A DNA stretch of 64,000 nt. It comes from Lumnitzera littorea. Taxonomy: Eukaryota; Streptophyta; Magnoliopsida; Myrtales; Combretaceae. The stretch covers positions 18,219,374 to 18,283,373 of the forward strand of contig JAMXBB010000012.1 of NCBI GenBank assembly GCA_024138015.1, given 5' to 3'. The translations under genes were made by a program, and so were the position numbers. Below the pieces are notes generated by a model. It did no database searches and was not told the DNA's origin. It saw only the letters and a program-made list of their open reading frames with translations. This document shows, piece after piece, positions 23,293 through 36,681 of this stretch; position 1 is the first letter of the stretch, and each line of letters starts with the position of its first letter.

Positions 23293-25528
23293 TCTATCTC
23301 CTTCTTTGATGAAGACCTCGAGGGGGTCATCACCCCTCATCACGATGCCATTATGATAAGGGCAAAGATCTCAAACTTCAAGGTCTTAAAAATTATGATG
23401 GATACTAGTAGCTCTACCGACATCCTTTTCAAACACGCATACAATAAGATGTAGAAGAAGTTACCTATATAGATGAAGTCGTACTACTACAACCTGATTG
23501 GCTTCAACCTAAGGGCATAATCACCTTAGAATGGAGCTCAGCAACGATGACAACATAGCGAAGCAACCTTAAAGTTTGTGGTGATAGATTACTTATCCCC
23601 TTACAATGTAATCTTAAGACAACTAGGCCCCACCAGCTTTCAAGTCATCACGTTATCTCTCCACTTGAAGACCAAAGTCCTTACTCCAACTAGGAAGGGA
23701 ATTTGCAAATATGATAAAAAATCTCGAGGGAGCTTTACATGAAGGCAACCCTAGGTGATAGTGTCTTTGCTTTGGAGATTGGAAACGTAAGAGAAGCCGG
23801 TTAAGAGAAGCAAGCAAAGTGAAAAAACAAAGGAGGTGCAGATCAGCACCAACCCTGACCAGACTACTAAGGTTGGGGTTGAAACACCTCTTGAGTTGAA
23901 GGGGACTATTGTTTAACTCCTCCAGTCCAACATAAATTGGTTTGCCTAGTCATCGTTAGATATGCCTAATATCTTAATTGACTTAACAACCCACACCTTC
24001 AAAATTTATCGGAAGATCCGGCTTGTCAAGCAAATGAAGAGACATTTTATTCCAAAATGGTAAGCTACGATAGAGGAAGAAGTGTAGAAGCTACTCAAGG
24101 TAGGCTTTGTCCGAGAAGAAAAGTATCTGACTTGGCTAACGAATGTTATGCTAGTCAATAAGAAGAATGGCAAGTGGCGGATGTATATCGATTACACTTA
24201 CCTCAATAAAACCTTCCCAAGGAATTGCTTCCCCCTCCTAAGGATAAATTAGCTAGCTAACTCTACATTAGGTCATGTGCTATTGAGCTTTATAGATGCC
24301 TTTTCGAGTTACAACTAGATCAAGATGGTTCTTGATACGACTTTGATGGTCGACCTCGATTTTCATTCCGAAATATGAAGTCTACACCTTCTTCATCACA
24401 AACTTCAGCACCTATTACTACACCATCATGCCCTTTCGAGCTCAAGAGTGCTGAAGCAACGTATCAGCGAATGGTGAGCGTACTATTTAAGCCCTAGATC
24501 GGGTGCAACATGGAGGTATACGTAGACAATATAATCATCAAGAGAAGGAAGCCCAATGACAACATTAAGGATCTCCAGGAGGCCTTTAATAGGATAAGGA
24601 AGTATGACATGAAGATGAACCCCCAAAAGTGTGTATTTAGGGTTGCCTCTAGCAAATTCTTAGGCTTTATGGTCACTCAGCACGAAATTGAGGCCAACCT
24701 TAAAAAAATCATTGCCATCAAACATTAAAGCCTCCACTACAATCAAGGAGGTCTAGAAGCTTACCAACATGGTGGCCGTACTAAGCATGTTTGTCTCTAA
24801 AAGCGCACACTAATGTGTGGAGTTCTTTAAAATCCTGAATAATCCTAAGGGTTTTAAGTGGCTCCTCAATGTCTAGCGGCCTTCAAGGAGCTATAAAGTT
24901 TCCTAAAGCATCTGACGATCCCATCAAAGCTTGTAACAGGAAAGGATCTCTAGCTATACTTAGTAGTTAGCGAGAAAGCACTTTCGTCCATCCTGGTCAG
25001 GGCGGAAGGAAGGAAACACAAGCCTATGTATTATGTCAATCACGTTCTCCAAAAGCCTAAGGTCAGGTATTCTAAGGTGGAGAAGTTTGCCTTAGCAGTG
25101 ATGATTTCTATACGATAGCTCTAACCATGCTTCCAAGTACACTAGATTGTCATGCTAATGGACTAGCCACTTTGCACACTTTTGCGAAAGCCTAATGCAT
25201 CTTGTTAGATGGTCAAGTACACACTAAAGCTGAGTACATATGAAATCCAATACTAGCCATGAACGACCTATAAAGTGCAAGTTTTGGCCAATTTTATCAT
25301 AAAATACGCTAAATAGAAAGAAGCACCAATCGAAGATGACAAATCAATGTGAGCTATCCGCATCAACGATTCATCCACCTCCAGAGGAGTTGGTGCAAGT
25401 TTGGTGCTCATTAAACCATACAAGACTATGGTTTGCTATACCCTCAAATTTGGATTTGACACTAGCAATAACAAATCCAAATATGAGGTACTAATCCCTC
25501 ATCTCAATGTGAGGTCTATAAAAATTGA
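23293..25528 (+). pseudogene. Tat-type protease, reverse transcriptase and RNase H, broken
   Basis: The protease core is visible as MMDTSSSTDILF with D at 23401-23403. The reverse transcriptase has KKNGKWRMYIDYTYLNKTF (24160-24215) and YVDN at 24519-24530, where the second catalytic Asp of YVDD is Asn. RNase H follows (KHKPMYYVNHVLQK and VEKFALAVMIS around 25017-25105). A second RNase H-like block starts near 25375 (SRGVGASLVLIKP, then LKFGFDTSNNKSKYE) and stops at the insertion at 25529. Many stops and shifts are present. The second RNase H block supports the Tat assignment. Confidence 0.75.
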
Positions 25529-26086
25529 TGATCAACTCACGATCAGTCAATTTGGAAATGGTTTGTAAAATTTAGGACAATCACGTAAATTGTCCGATCG
25601 GACCTAAATTTTACTACGAAGATAGAAATATTAATAAAAATAATCTCATGAGTTTGGATTTAGAAAAATAAATAATTAAATATTATAATATTGATTTATG
25701 TATATATTATTCGTTATTTATTAGAAACGCATAAAACAAATTATGATAATTAACGAACTAATAGATAAATTATATGTATACTATAAATCATAAAATAACC
25801 TATATAATATTTATAAGTACTTATTTGCACCATATACGTATTTACATGTAGATAAAAATAAGTGAAATTACTTAAAGTACCTTAAATATACTAAAATAAT
25901 ACTAAATAATTAAGGAAAATTCATTAAAAAAAATTAAGAAAATTAGGGGAAAGTGTAGAATTGCCCAAAGAATAGCCATGGCAAGCTAAGAAATGAAGTT
26001 AGAAAATCAACCAATAGAAATTATCCAAATAGAAAGTAAAAAAGAAAGAGATAAGGATATTTTGCAAGAAAAATTCCAAACCCTAC

Positions 26087-26094
26087 TATAAATT
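26087..26094 (+). promoter_or_regulatory. TATA box of long LTR copy 1
   Basis: TATAAATT, at the position equivalent to TATA boxes in copies 2 (54046) and 3 (60441). Confidence 0.55.
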
Positions 26095-27284
26095 CAACAA
26101 ACACACATCAAACTTCATTTTGGTCAATTAGAGTAAAAAAAAAAAAAAAAAGGGAGAGGAGAGAAGAGAAGAAAGAATATTTTTAGGAAAATTCGATAAA
26201 ATAGTGTGCAATTTGAGTTTTATAAGAGAACCTACACCCAACGACCACTTAGAGGGGGACGGCCATCACCACTTGACAGGAAATCCACCATCAAGGGTTG
26301 GAAACAATGGTGGAGCCACCACTGATGGTTGGAAGCCCTTCAATTAGTAAATTACAATTTCCCTTTCAAATTTGTTTAATTTATTAAAAATATCAAATAT
26401 GTGTGAAAAATTATGAAATTTGGTATTCTGAGATATTTTAGTATATAGATTTAAGGAAAAATGTCAATGTGATGAATTTAGGCCTTGGGATATAGTATTC
26501 TTAAGAAATGACTAAATTTAAACTAATTTTCGTTTTTGACTTAAATAACTTTAATGATGTAGTTTTAACCTCAAAATTTGTGTCTAAACTATTTAGGATA
26601 TGTATGATAGTGCTGTAAATAATTTTTCTAAAATTTTATTTAATTTTTAGGCCCTAAAATCATGCATAAAAAGCAATTTGTAGGCTTAATTTGGTAATTT
26701 AATATTAATTTGGTGAAAATATTGATTTAGTATGTGATTAGGTATTTTTAGATGATAGTTGTTGATGAGGGATGGTATTTATGGAATTTAAGGTATTGGT
26801 TGTAAGTAATATGCATATTATATAATAAATAAGTATAAAGGAATAATAGATAAAATGATATATTTACGTTAACTTTATAATTTAGGTTGTAATTGGATAT
26901 TTTGAGAAGTTAGTTACTGAATGAGGATGGTATTTGTGATGTTGGAGAGGTTAGATATGTGTTAGATGTGCAAATTAAGAAATAGTGAATAATATGTGAA
27001 GAGAGAGATTAGATTAGTAGAATAAATTAGGTTAAAATTGATAATATTATGGTATTAGGAATATTATATAAATCTAATTTGGAATGTTAATTTAGGAAAT
27101 TATATGAAAAATATAGGTTATTCTCATATCAAGAGTTAACTCAAAATACTAGTTTAGAGTTAAAACGGAGATTTATGATACCTAAGTATAATTAGATAAA
27201 TTTCACATATTAATCCAAGATGAATTCCTAGGGTTACAAATAAAAATAATAATCAGAAGCTAAAACAAAACTTAATTCAAAAGT

Positions 27285-28220
27285 TGATGCGTTTTCGGGG
27301 TCAAACACATAGAGGAGCACCACAACATTAACAAACCGAAAGGAAAACAAGAAAGTTAGCAAAAATTCGAGCAGCTACCGATTAGATATGACACACGAAT
27401 TGATCTTACTTGACTTACAATCCACCGAATATAATGCACAAGTCCAAACTATAGGGTCATTCACCACTACTTCTTGCTAAAAGGAATAGATAAGAGTTAA
27501 GGGCAAATGAGAACACTTGGTTACTCAAAAATGAAAACTTGTGTATTCTAGTGATCAAAGAGTTGTGTCTATGTACAACAAATGGGGTATTTATACTAAC
27601 CCCACTAGGGTCATAAGCATACATGGAAAAGACAAAAAGGTAATTTACAATTGGGATATATGAATGATATTAAAAAGGGTAAAAATGACAAAAAATATTC
27701 TATACGGAAAAGTAAAGAATTCTTTTGGAATATTGTACCAAAAGATACGTATCACGCGGTCACTAATCATTGGTCACTCTGAAACATAATACAACTCGAA
27801 CGAAGTGAGGAAAAAGAGGGTATACAGTCAAAGTCAACATGATCTGGATCAAGTTAATTCTCGACCAATCAATCAGTAATGAATATTCACCTCAAATTGG
27901 GGTCAGATCCTAGTCGTTTCGAGAGGTCAGCTTCGGACTGTTGTTGAGGCCGGTATGCTTGAATGTTGTCATGATCATGGTACGACTGCTTAACAAGTAA
28001 GCATGCTTTCCCAGAGGGTCAGTACGTCTGCTCGGTAGTTCCGAAGACAATATTGATACACGAGAGAGCTCAGTACTTAAGTCGGTAGTAGAGTAAATCA
28101 TAGAGGTCGAAATAGGAATTCTTATCTTGGATGGAGCTATGAGCCATTATTCTCCTCCTAAATCCTTTGAGTCCTCTAGCTTGGCAGCATATGATCGGTC
28201 TAGAAGATTGATTCCTATCA
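27285..28220 (-). mobile_element. LTR related to the chromovirus-like family, inverted, nested in long LTR copy 1
   Basis: Read on the minus strand it begins TGATAGGAATC like the LTRs of elements M, P and R. It keeps their layout, including a TATA box (near GGGGTATTTATAC at 27585) and a region matching the R segment. It is more diverged than the others. Flanks resemble copy 2 of the long LTR on both sides, so it is an insertion, but I see no clear target duplication. Confidence 0.65.
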
Positions 28221-29912
28221 GAAAATAATTCAAAAATCGAATAAAAAACTAGTTTAGAATTAGCTTGATCTTAGGAAATATAAAACTTAAATAATTGAGT
28301 AAAATTATAATTTTGAACTAAAAACTAATGATTTAAAGCTTATATGTATATATATACATATGCATGAGTAGTTACGTTAAAATGTAGATCATTCTTGGAT
28401 CAAAATTTGATTTAAAAATAGAATTCAGAATTAAGGCTAATAAAAGTATATTAGAGAGTCAATCAAAAATCCAAACTAAAGGTTATATTCATTTGAATAA
28501 ACTGTAAGAAAAAAGGTTAGAAGATATTTATGAGAATTATAAATAAAGGGTAACTAAAAGGTAAAATTAGACCCTAATTCAGAGGTTGAATCAAAAACAA
28601 AATCAGAAACTGAATTAGAACCTAACTCAAAATAGAAATAATTGTAAAAGATTTAAAACCTGAATAATTAGATGTAATAAAACCCTAAATTGAGGATAAC
28701 AATAAGAGTTACAAAATAAAGTTTATATAAAGTGGTTATATGAATACTAAAATGGCCTTTATAATATAGGGACTATAGGTGAAGACATGTTGAAGGCATG
28801 TTGCGAGTCGCACCTTAAGTGAGCAAACAAGACATCTAAGTAAGTTTAACATTAATACGTAACTGTATTTTGAAGTATTGTTTCATAGTACTCGAAGGCT
28901 TAAGATTATACTTGTTTATGCTTGTGAGTAGTTTAAATGTACGCATGTTTATGTATACATGTTCTTGAATATACTAAGTATTATTGGGTTGCAATACTAG
29001 TTTACAATTGTTTTTATATTGTGTAATATGAACTGATCACCTTAACTGGACTTAATAATATATCGCTTGTAAAATTAATTGATTAAGCATTTCAACCCAT
29101 TAGGAGAGACGTTTAGGGTTCTCTAACCAAATATTAACCCCTTCAAAAGAGATAGTTCTAAATAGCATAATTGATCCTTTCATCATTTTTAGTGACCTAG
29201 GTCATAGGAAAGGAGATTGCGACAAGAGTGAAGGTAGTGGTTCAAAGGTAATCACGGGAGGAACGATATCTCCATTGTACGAGCTTAGGTTTGATCATGA
29301 GCTGTTGAAATGTATATTAAACTACTCAATCCGGATTAAAGCAGGTGTAATTTCTCTAATCTTATGATGAACTAAATAATGTTGTACGATAGTATCTGCT
29401 TATCGCATTGCCTTAAAATAATTGGTTGATAACCCTATTTTATGCTTGATGTATAATTTTAAGTCTTTGTCCCAACTTACTAAGCAGTTGGTTACTCACA
29501 TTCCTATAGATGCATTTGCAAATGCTAGTTAGGAAGCGATAACATAACTATTCTGAAGCTACCTACTTTACTATTGGATCCTAGAAAGTGAGGAAATAAA
29601 ATTGATAATCAAATACATTCCTAAGGTTTAGCTCTTATTTTTTTAATCTTCTAATATTCAATCATGTATAACCTTAGTAAGGATAGATTAGTAAATTATG
29701 TATATATTAATTAGAATATTAAAATCCTAATATATGTTTATATACTTCCACATGCAAATAACACCTTAATTTGTAAACTTTTTTCTTCAAAGCAAATTAG
29801 TCGTAAACACCTTGTGTAAATTAGCTCTAAGATAGCAGCTAAAAGATCAATTTATATCTTAGAATGATTTACACGATGGGACCGTTATAACTCTACTGCT
29901 TTAAGCGTAACA

Positions 29913-30339
29913 CTTAAGTTAGCTAAAGAGATCAGTGTTAAGCACTTAGATGTTTTCTCAAACTTTATGCCCATCGTCCAACAAGTTCAAGGTGAATACG
30001 AGGCTAAGAACAACACTATGGCAAGGTACTTAGAGAAGGTAAAGACCCTCTTGGTCGAGTTCCCGTTGTAAAAAATCACAAAGATTCCCCGAACTAAGAA
30101 CTTAAAAGCTGATTAGCTATCTAAGCTCGCCTCTACAAGGACATTGAGAACTTAGGTAAAAGACAAAAAAATATTCATAGAGTACCTATTAGAGAAAAGT
30201 ATTAGGCTAAGTAGAGTTGAGGTCATCGAGCCTAACATGACACTAACAAAACCAAGTTGGATGGACCCTATCAGAGATTACCTAAAGCAAGATACATTAC
30301 CAACTGACAAGAAGGAGACCAAGAAACTAAGATACCATG
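29913..30339 (+). pseudogene. Tat-type second RNase H end and connection to integrase, broken
   Basis: Resumes the Tat frame after long LTR copy 1: SVKHLDVFSNFMPIVQQVQG and EYEAKNNTMARYLEKVKTLL, then SKLASTRTL and PSWMDPIRDYLKQ. This is the tail of the second RNase H and the linker before the integrase zinc region. It stops at 30339, where element M is inserted. Confidence 0.75.
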
Positions 30340-31208
30340 TGTTGCGAACCGTGACAAAAAACAGATAAGGTCGGTCATTAAATGGGTCCAAGCTTGCCAA
30401 AAGCTTGAAAAGGAAGTGATGGGGAATATACGAAAAGACATGCGAATGAAAAGGTAAGCAAAAACCTACAAATAGCTCCAATGGATATGATACACCAATG
30501 GAATTTCAGAGGACTCACGACACAACTCAATATAACGTATGAGATGATCCGATGAGATTACTCGCCACCTAACCTTGCTTAAAGGTTAAGATAAGAGTGA
30601 AATGAATGTAAATAAAGTAGTGTTTACGAAAGGAAAAGTGTCAAGTATATTAATGTTCAATCTCATTATTACAGCTACAAATATAAGGGGTATTTATACC
30701 GGGGAATTTAGAGCAACATGCTTAAAAAGGAAAAGACAAAAAAGGTATTACCCTAAAGAAGCAATGTACAAGAATACAAAAGGGCAAAAATGAATATTAA
30801 AGAAAAGTAATGATTAGTATAGTAGATTCTATATGTGGTGGCGACACATTGGCAAGGCCGTTAAAGGATGCGAACAAAAGTGTATAGTTAGATTGCTTGC
30901 CCGAGCAAGGATGGTTAAGGATCAGTCTAGTCTCTCTTTCTCGGCTTCTCAGCAAGGGAGATGTTGAGTCACTGGTCAACTCGGGCACGAGTGAGTAATT
31001 GTAAAAGGTTTGGCTGTTCTCTTAGGAATCTACAACTTAGTACACTTTAGAGAGATGAGCAATCATTTGGCTCAGCCTATAAAATGACTTAGCAAAGAAG
31101 TACTCAGCTTCAGTAGGAGTTAGCTAGAGCAAAAGAATCCCCCTTGCTAGCCTTTCCAATCCCCGTGCTCAGCTGCGAGTCAAAGACCCAGTAGCCTAAT
31201 TCCTATCA
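30340..31208 (-). repeat. 3' LTR of element M
   Basis: 869 bp. It begins TGATAGGAATTAGG and ends CGCAACA on the minus strand, directly after the purine tract. An inverted TATA box (plus-strand GGTATTTATACC) lies at 30688-30699. Confidence 0.88.
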
Positions 31209-31725
31209 TTCCCTTCAAGTTGATTTGGATTTGAGATCAAATCAAAATGGTCTTCAATTAGCTCTTCGTCAGGGTAATACGGATTGAGGTCAGTAATTTT
31301 AAAGGTGTTAGAAACCCCATAGTCCTTAGGTAACTCCAATCTATAGGCGTTATCATTAATCTTCTGGAGGATTTTGAAAGGTCCTTCAACCCTTAGGGAT
31401 AGTTCATTCCTCCTCTTATTCGGAAACCTCTCTTTATTTAGGTCTAGCCACATTAAGTCTCCCGACTGAAAATGTTTTATTGTCCTACCCTTGGCCTTCT
31501 GTTGCAAACATCTAGCGGCTTGGTCGATGCATCGAGTGACATTGTTATAAATGTGCTGAAGGGATTGTACCCTAGCTCTTGCGTCAAGCTCCTCTTGCAC
31601 AAGCACAAGTACAAAGGCGTGAATAAGGGGTAACTCAAGATTGAAACTATAGACAACCTCAAAGGGGGTCTGTTTGGTGGTGTCATGTACTGTTCAGTTA
31701 TAAGCGAATTCAACCATTAGCAGGT
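31196..31725 (-). pseudogene. element M integrase C-terminal region
   Basis: The longest intact stretch (31606-31196, 136 codons) holds FQSGDLMWLDLNKERFPNKR, then GPFKILQKINDNAYRLELP and ITDLNPYYPDEEL. This is the integrase C-terminal (GPY/F-type) domain of plant gypsy elements. It ends at a stop inside the 3' LTR start with no chromodomain. The preceding frame (31713-31477) adds the end of the core domain. Confidence 0.8.
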
Positions 31726-33720
31726 AAACATCCCAATCAACCAAGTTCTTGCCCATTGCAGTTCGGAGCAATGATCCCAAAGTACGATTAACTACTTCCA
31801 TTTGGCTATCAGTTTCTAGGTGACAAGAAGTATTAAATAGTAGTTTGGTCCCTATCTAACGCCACAAGGTCTTCTAAAAATGGCTCAAGAACTTTGGTTC
31901 TCTATCGAAGACTATACTTCCCAACATGCTATATAACCATACAATCTCCTATAAGAAAAAAGAAGCAATAGTTGAAGCGTCATTAGTCTTGGAATAGGGC
32001 ACAAAGTGTACCATCTTGTTGAACCTATCTACGACAAACATTATAGAATCTTGCCCTCGGGTAGTTCGTGATAGTCCAAGAATAAATTTTATGCTCAATT
32101 CGGTCCATAGCTTCCTTAGAATAAGCAATGGCATTACTTTCCCTTTTTTGGCTCGGCACTTAGCCCTTTTGCACACAGCACAGCTTTCAATAACTTGATG
32201 CACATCTCGCCTCATTCTCGGCTAAAAGAATCGACCACTCAGTAATTTGTTTGTTCTTTTTCCCCAAAATATCCAAACAATCTTCCACTATGAGCTTCCT
32301 TGATTAGTAGCTCTTGCAATGAACAAGTCAGTATGCATAATTTTCCCCTTCAAAACAAGTAACCATCTTCTACATAGTACTCATCCACTGTTCTTCCATC
32401 GACACGTCACATAAATACAAGTCCAAAGTATGGATCCTCAGAATACTATTCTTTGATACTCACAAACCTAAATAATTCGATTTGCAATTCATTCAAAAGT
32501 TCATGCCTTCTCGAAAGAGCATCTGCAACTACATTACTCTTCCTTTGTTTGTATTTTATTACAATATTGAATCCTTTAAGGAATTTACCCATCTCGCCTA
32601 CCGCTTCAACAACTTGGTCTAATTTTAGAGATACCTCAAGGACTCGTGGTCAGTATAGATGACAAATTCTCTCAACAGTAGATAATGCTGCCATAATAAT
32701 AGTGCTCAGATCAGCACTAAAAGTTCTTTGCCATATACAGAGTAATTTAGTTGAGGTCCTCTAAGCTTCTCATTATAATAGGCAATTGGTCGACCTTCCT
32801 ACATTAGGATAGTGCCTATTCCAATGCCTGATGCGTCACATTGCGGCTCAAATATTTTTTTGAAGTCAAGTAGAACAAGTATAGGGGTGGAGATCAACCT
32901 TTCCTTTATCTCGGCAAACTCCTCTCCTCCTTTTCTCCTCATCGGAAATCGGTGTTCTTCTTTGTTAGCTCAATAAGTGGTGCGACACGAGTGCTGAAAT
33001 TCCTGATGAAAATTCTGTAGAATGAAGCCAGTCCATGGAAACTTCTTATGTCGACACAAGTAGTAGTAGTCGACCACTTGACGATTGCTCAGATCTTCTC
33101 ATCATCTACTCGTAAGTCTCATCTACTTACTATTTAGCCTAAGAATACCACTTCCTCCTAACAAAAACAACACTTCTTGAGGTTATCAAATAATCTTTCG
33201 GTACAGAGGATATCAAGTACGACTCAGAGATGTTTATAATAGCTCGAGCTATAGACTAGGATGTCATCAAAGTACACCACGATATACTTTCCTATCAAAT
33301 GTCTCAATACATGATTCATCAGCCTCATGAAAGTGCTCGGGGCATTTGATAATCCAAAGGACATAACCATCTATTCATAAAGTCCATGTTGAGTTTTAAA
33401 TGCTATTTTCCACTCATCTCCTAGCCTCATGTGGATTTGATATTAACTAGGCTTCAGATCAATTTTGCTGAAGATCTTGGCTTCGCTCAATTCATCTATC
33501 ATATCTTCCAACCTCGAGATTGGATACCTGTATTTAATTGTAATATTGTTCATGACTCAGCTGTCTACACACATCCACCAAATTCCATCTTTTTTCAACA
33601 CTAAAAGTGCCGATACAGCGTAAGGGCTAAGACTCTCCTTAACATACCCTCTCTTTAGTAATTCATTGACTTGACGTTAAAGTTCAAATACCTGTTTAGG
33701 ACTCATCCGATAGGCTTGCT
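31726..33720 (-). pseudogene. element M reverse transcriptase, RNase H and integrase core, broken
   Basis: Reading downward: reverse transcriptase with ELSEAKIFSKIDLKPS near 33500, SFGLSNAPSTFMRLMNHVL near 33340, and YFDDILVYSS near 33270. RNase H follows down to about 32450. The integrase zinc-finger tail and core start are at 32215-31950 (CAVCKRAKCRAKKGK and MFVVDRFNKMVHFVPYSKTN). A TAG at 33371-33373 replaces a conserved Trp codon. There are many other stops. Confidence 0.78.
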
Positions 33721-34089
33721 TATTCGGCAAGGTAGGGTTGGATATTAAGTCAATGCGGTATTCAAAGCCTCGTAGTAAGGGCAATCATTCGGGTAGCTGT
33801 TCTAGGAATAGGTCAGCATATTCATCCAGCAGGGCTCGTACTTCCTGGGGTAGTTTACCCTGCTCCTTCATTTCTAATAGTCACCTAACTAACATGAGGG
33901 TCAGCTCATCAACATTGATAGTCTCTCGGAGCTCAACTCTACTCATCATCATGGTCTTCTTCGATTAGCGAACACGTTTTTCCTGCAACTTATTAACTTC
34001 TCTCGGTGGCATCGAGTTCAATGTAATCTTCTAGCCATCCTTCTCAAACACATACGTGTTCCTGTATCTGTTATGAATAACTCTTCTGT

Positions 34090-34342
34090 CAAACAACCAT
34101 GGTTAACTAAGCAATACGTGCGAGGCGCACATGGGTAGTACATCACAGAAAATCTTGTTAGAGTAGTTTCCAATTGTGATCAACATCAGTACTTGATGGG
34201 TGACATGTAGTACTCCCTTATCACTCAACCAATGTAACTTGTACGGCTTCAGGTGTGCAATGGTTGACAACTTTAACTGTAAGACCATTTCGGCTAATGC
34301 CACATCAATATAACTTCCACTATCTACGATTAATGCTCGCAC
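34090..34342 (-). pseudogene. element M protease
   Basis: ALIVDSGSYIDVA carries an intact DSG active-site triplet (Asp at about 34324-34322), followed by KLHWLSDKGVLHVTHQVL and HVLLS. Similar to the protease of element P. The frame ends in a stop, so it is not part of a complete polyprotein. Confidence 0.75.
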
Positions 34343-35600
34343 CTAGTCATTCATCTTACAAGTAGTATGAAACAAATTCTCCATTTGCTCCTCCTCCCAT
34401 AAGGGTTCTAAGTTCATGGTGCATCGAACAACCAAGACCAACTGATCCAATTTCTCGGCAAACACATCCTCTTCAATAAGTTCTTTCTTGGCAATGTTCT
34501 CTTCCTCCTCAGGTTCCTTATCAATACTCTCTATCTCCAACTTCGGGACGTCTCGCTTGATGACCATAGTCCTTTAGTTCAAGCACTGAGCAGCCATATA
34601 TCTAAACCCTTAACACTTGATGCACTTGATTTGGCTCGCCTTCCTACCAAATCCTTAGCCTTTCTCATAAGTTCAAGTCAGCATGTCACTATCAGGTTGG
34701 CCTTTCTACTCAGCTCAACTCGGTACTTAACTAAGCTCTAGACTTCCCTGTCCGGGTCAATTAGTTAGCAACCTAGTCAGTACTTGGCTTCTTCTTTACC
34801 TCGCTACTCATTGGGCTATTCTAATGGCTTCATCTATTATGGTAAACCATTGGAGTTCCACAATATCTCAAATGTCATCTTGCAACCTAGTAAGGAACTT
34901 AGATATTGTTCGTGCTGGTGGTTCCTCCACTTCACATCAAATCATTAGCATTTAGAATTCTTGAACATACTCGTCAACTGTCCGACCTCCTTGTCTCAAC
35001 TTCTAAAGCCAAGTAAAGGTATCTTACAGATAAGTATCCTGCATGAACCTGTTTCTGAGTATTCTTTTCATTTCAAGCCAAGTATTAATCTCTCAGTAGC
35101 CTTCTCGCCTCCTCATAGTCTGGAAATCCTTCCACCATATGACAGCATATCTAGAGAACTCAACAATAGTAGTTCTCACTTTCTCGTAATCCTTGTACAA
35201 ATAATAATAAAAAACACACTACACTTTCTTTTCCTACTCTGAATATTCATCAGCACTCCCAAATCCATTGAAACTCGAAATCCAAAGTTTCACATGGTCA
35301 AATGCTCTAAGGATGCGGGCTCGCTCTTCTTCAAAATACGCTTCCTCATCTTCCTCATCAAGTTCTCTTAGGTCTATCCTTCATCTTATTGGTCCACCTT
35401 GAACTTGTTAAGCTAAGTTTTGTTCTCTAACAAATTGAGCAACTTATGAGGTATTTTGTATGTCCTCAATCGCTCGATAAGCCAATACATGAACAACTCG
35501 AGTTAGATCTACTAAGAGATTAGCCACCTCATCAAGTCTCTCATCAGTAGTGGACAACTCCACTGTTGTCGTCTCCAACACCAATGTTTACACTTAGATC
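34343..35600 (-). pseudogene. element M gag, broken
   Basis: An acidic gag tail is readable at 34567-34343 (IKRDVPKLEIESIDKEPEEE, then LVLVVRCTMNLEPLWEEEQM), matching the same region of element P at 50423-50620. Upstream (to about 35600) the frame is badly broken; the plus-strand ORF at 34961-35242 is its antisense shadow. Confidence 0.65.
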
Positions 35601-35741
35601 TATCATTCTTCTAAATCAAAAATTAAACAACCAGCAAACATAGTAGTTAAGATGAACACAGTAACTTTCTCTATTTCACACATGCAAAATAGAATATAAG
35701 CAAAACTTTGAAAACAAACTACAACTCAAACAAAACCTCCA

Positions 35742-35753
35742 CTCTGATACTAA
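35742..35753 (-). promoter_or_regulatory. primer binding site of element M (initiator-Met tRNA type)
   Basis: On the minus strand TTAGTATCAGAG follows the 5' LTR end (GCAACA) after two bases. This is close to the TGGTATCAGAGC complement of initiator methionine tRNA. Confidence 0.65.
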
Positions 35754-35755
35754 GA

Positions 35756-36681
35756 TGTTGCAAACCGTAACCAAGAACAGACAAGGTCGGTCGCTAAATG
35801 GGTCTAAGCTTGCCGAAAGCTTAAAACCAAGAACAGACAAGGTCGATCGCTGAATGGGTCTAAGCTTGTCGAAAACTTAAAAGGAAGCGGTAAGGATTAT
35901 GCGAAAGGACAAAAACGAATGAAACAGTAAACAAAAACTCACAAACAGCTCTAATGGATATGATGCACCAATGGAACTTCCAAGGACTCACGGCATAACT
36001 TAATATGACGCATGAGAAGGTCCGGTAAGGTTACTCACCACCTAGCCTTACTTAAAGGTTAAGATAAAAGTGAAATGAACGTAAACAAAGTAGTGTTTAC
36101 GAAAGGAAAAGTGTCAAGTATATTAATGTTCAATCTCATTATTACAGCTACAAATATAAGGTATATTTATACCAAAGAATTTAGGGCAACATGATTAAAA
36201 AGGAAAAGACAAAAAGGGTATTACCTTAAAGAAGTAATGTATAAGAATACAAAAGGGCAAAAATAAATATTAAAGAAAAGTAATGATTAGTGTGGTAGAT
36301 TCTACACATGGCGGTAACACATTGGCGAGACCATTGGAGGATGCGGACAAAAGTGTACAGTCAAATTGCTTGTCCGAACAAGGGTAGCTAAGGATTAGTC
36401 TGGTCTCTCTTTCTCGGCTTCTTGGTAAAGGAGATATCAAGTTATTAGTTGACTTAGGCGCGAGTAAGTAATTGTGAAAGGTTTAGCCATTCTCTTGGGA
36501 ATCTACAACTTAGCACACTTTAGAAAGATAGGCAATTATTCGGCTCAGCATATAGAATGACTTAGCAAAGAAGTACTCGGCTTTGGTAGGAGCCAGCTAA
36601 AGCAAAAGAATCTACCTTGCCAAGCCTTCCAGTCCTCAAGCTCGGTTGTGGATCAAAGGCCCAATAGCCTGATTCTTATCA
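35756..36681 (-). repeat. 5' LTR of element M, with an internal 56-bp duplication
   Basis: 926 bp, with TG and CA ends. It is longer than the 3' LTR because 35770-35825 is repeated at 35826-35880 (ACCAAGAACAGACAAGG start, period 56). Confidence 0.85.

Larger units (their letters stand above)
25529..29912 (+). mobile_element. long solo LTR, Del/Tekay-like, copy 1 (with a nested LTR)
   Basis: The start TGATCAACTCACGATCAG aligns with the start of copy 2, and the end GCGTAACA aligns with the ends of copies 2 and 3. The flanking 5-mers are ATTGA and CTTAA (3 of 5 match), so the target duplication has decayed. A TATA box lies at 26087-26094. Without the nested LTR at 27285-28220 it is 3448 bp, in the range of copies 2-4. 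It interrupts the second RNase H domain of the Tat element. No coding potential is seen. The Del/Tekay label rests on LTR length and general character only. Confidence 0.75.
30340..36681 (-). mobile_element. element M: complete chromovirus-like Ty3/gypsy retrotransposon, decayed
   Basis: Read on the minus strand: 5' LTR 36681-35756, primer site, gag, protease, reverse transcriptase, RNase H, integrase, purine tract (GAAGGGAA), and 3' LTR 31208-30340. The two LTRs differ at roughly one base in ten by eye, so it is old. Flanking plus-strand 5-mers are CCATG and CCACA, a decayed target duplication at best. It sits between the RNase H and integrase parts of the Tat element. No chromodomain is seen after the integrase C-terminus. 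Confidence 0.88.
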
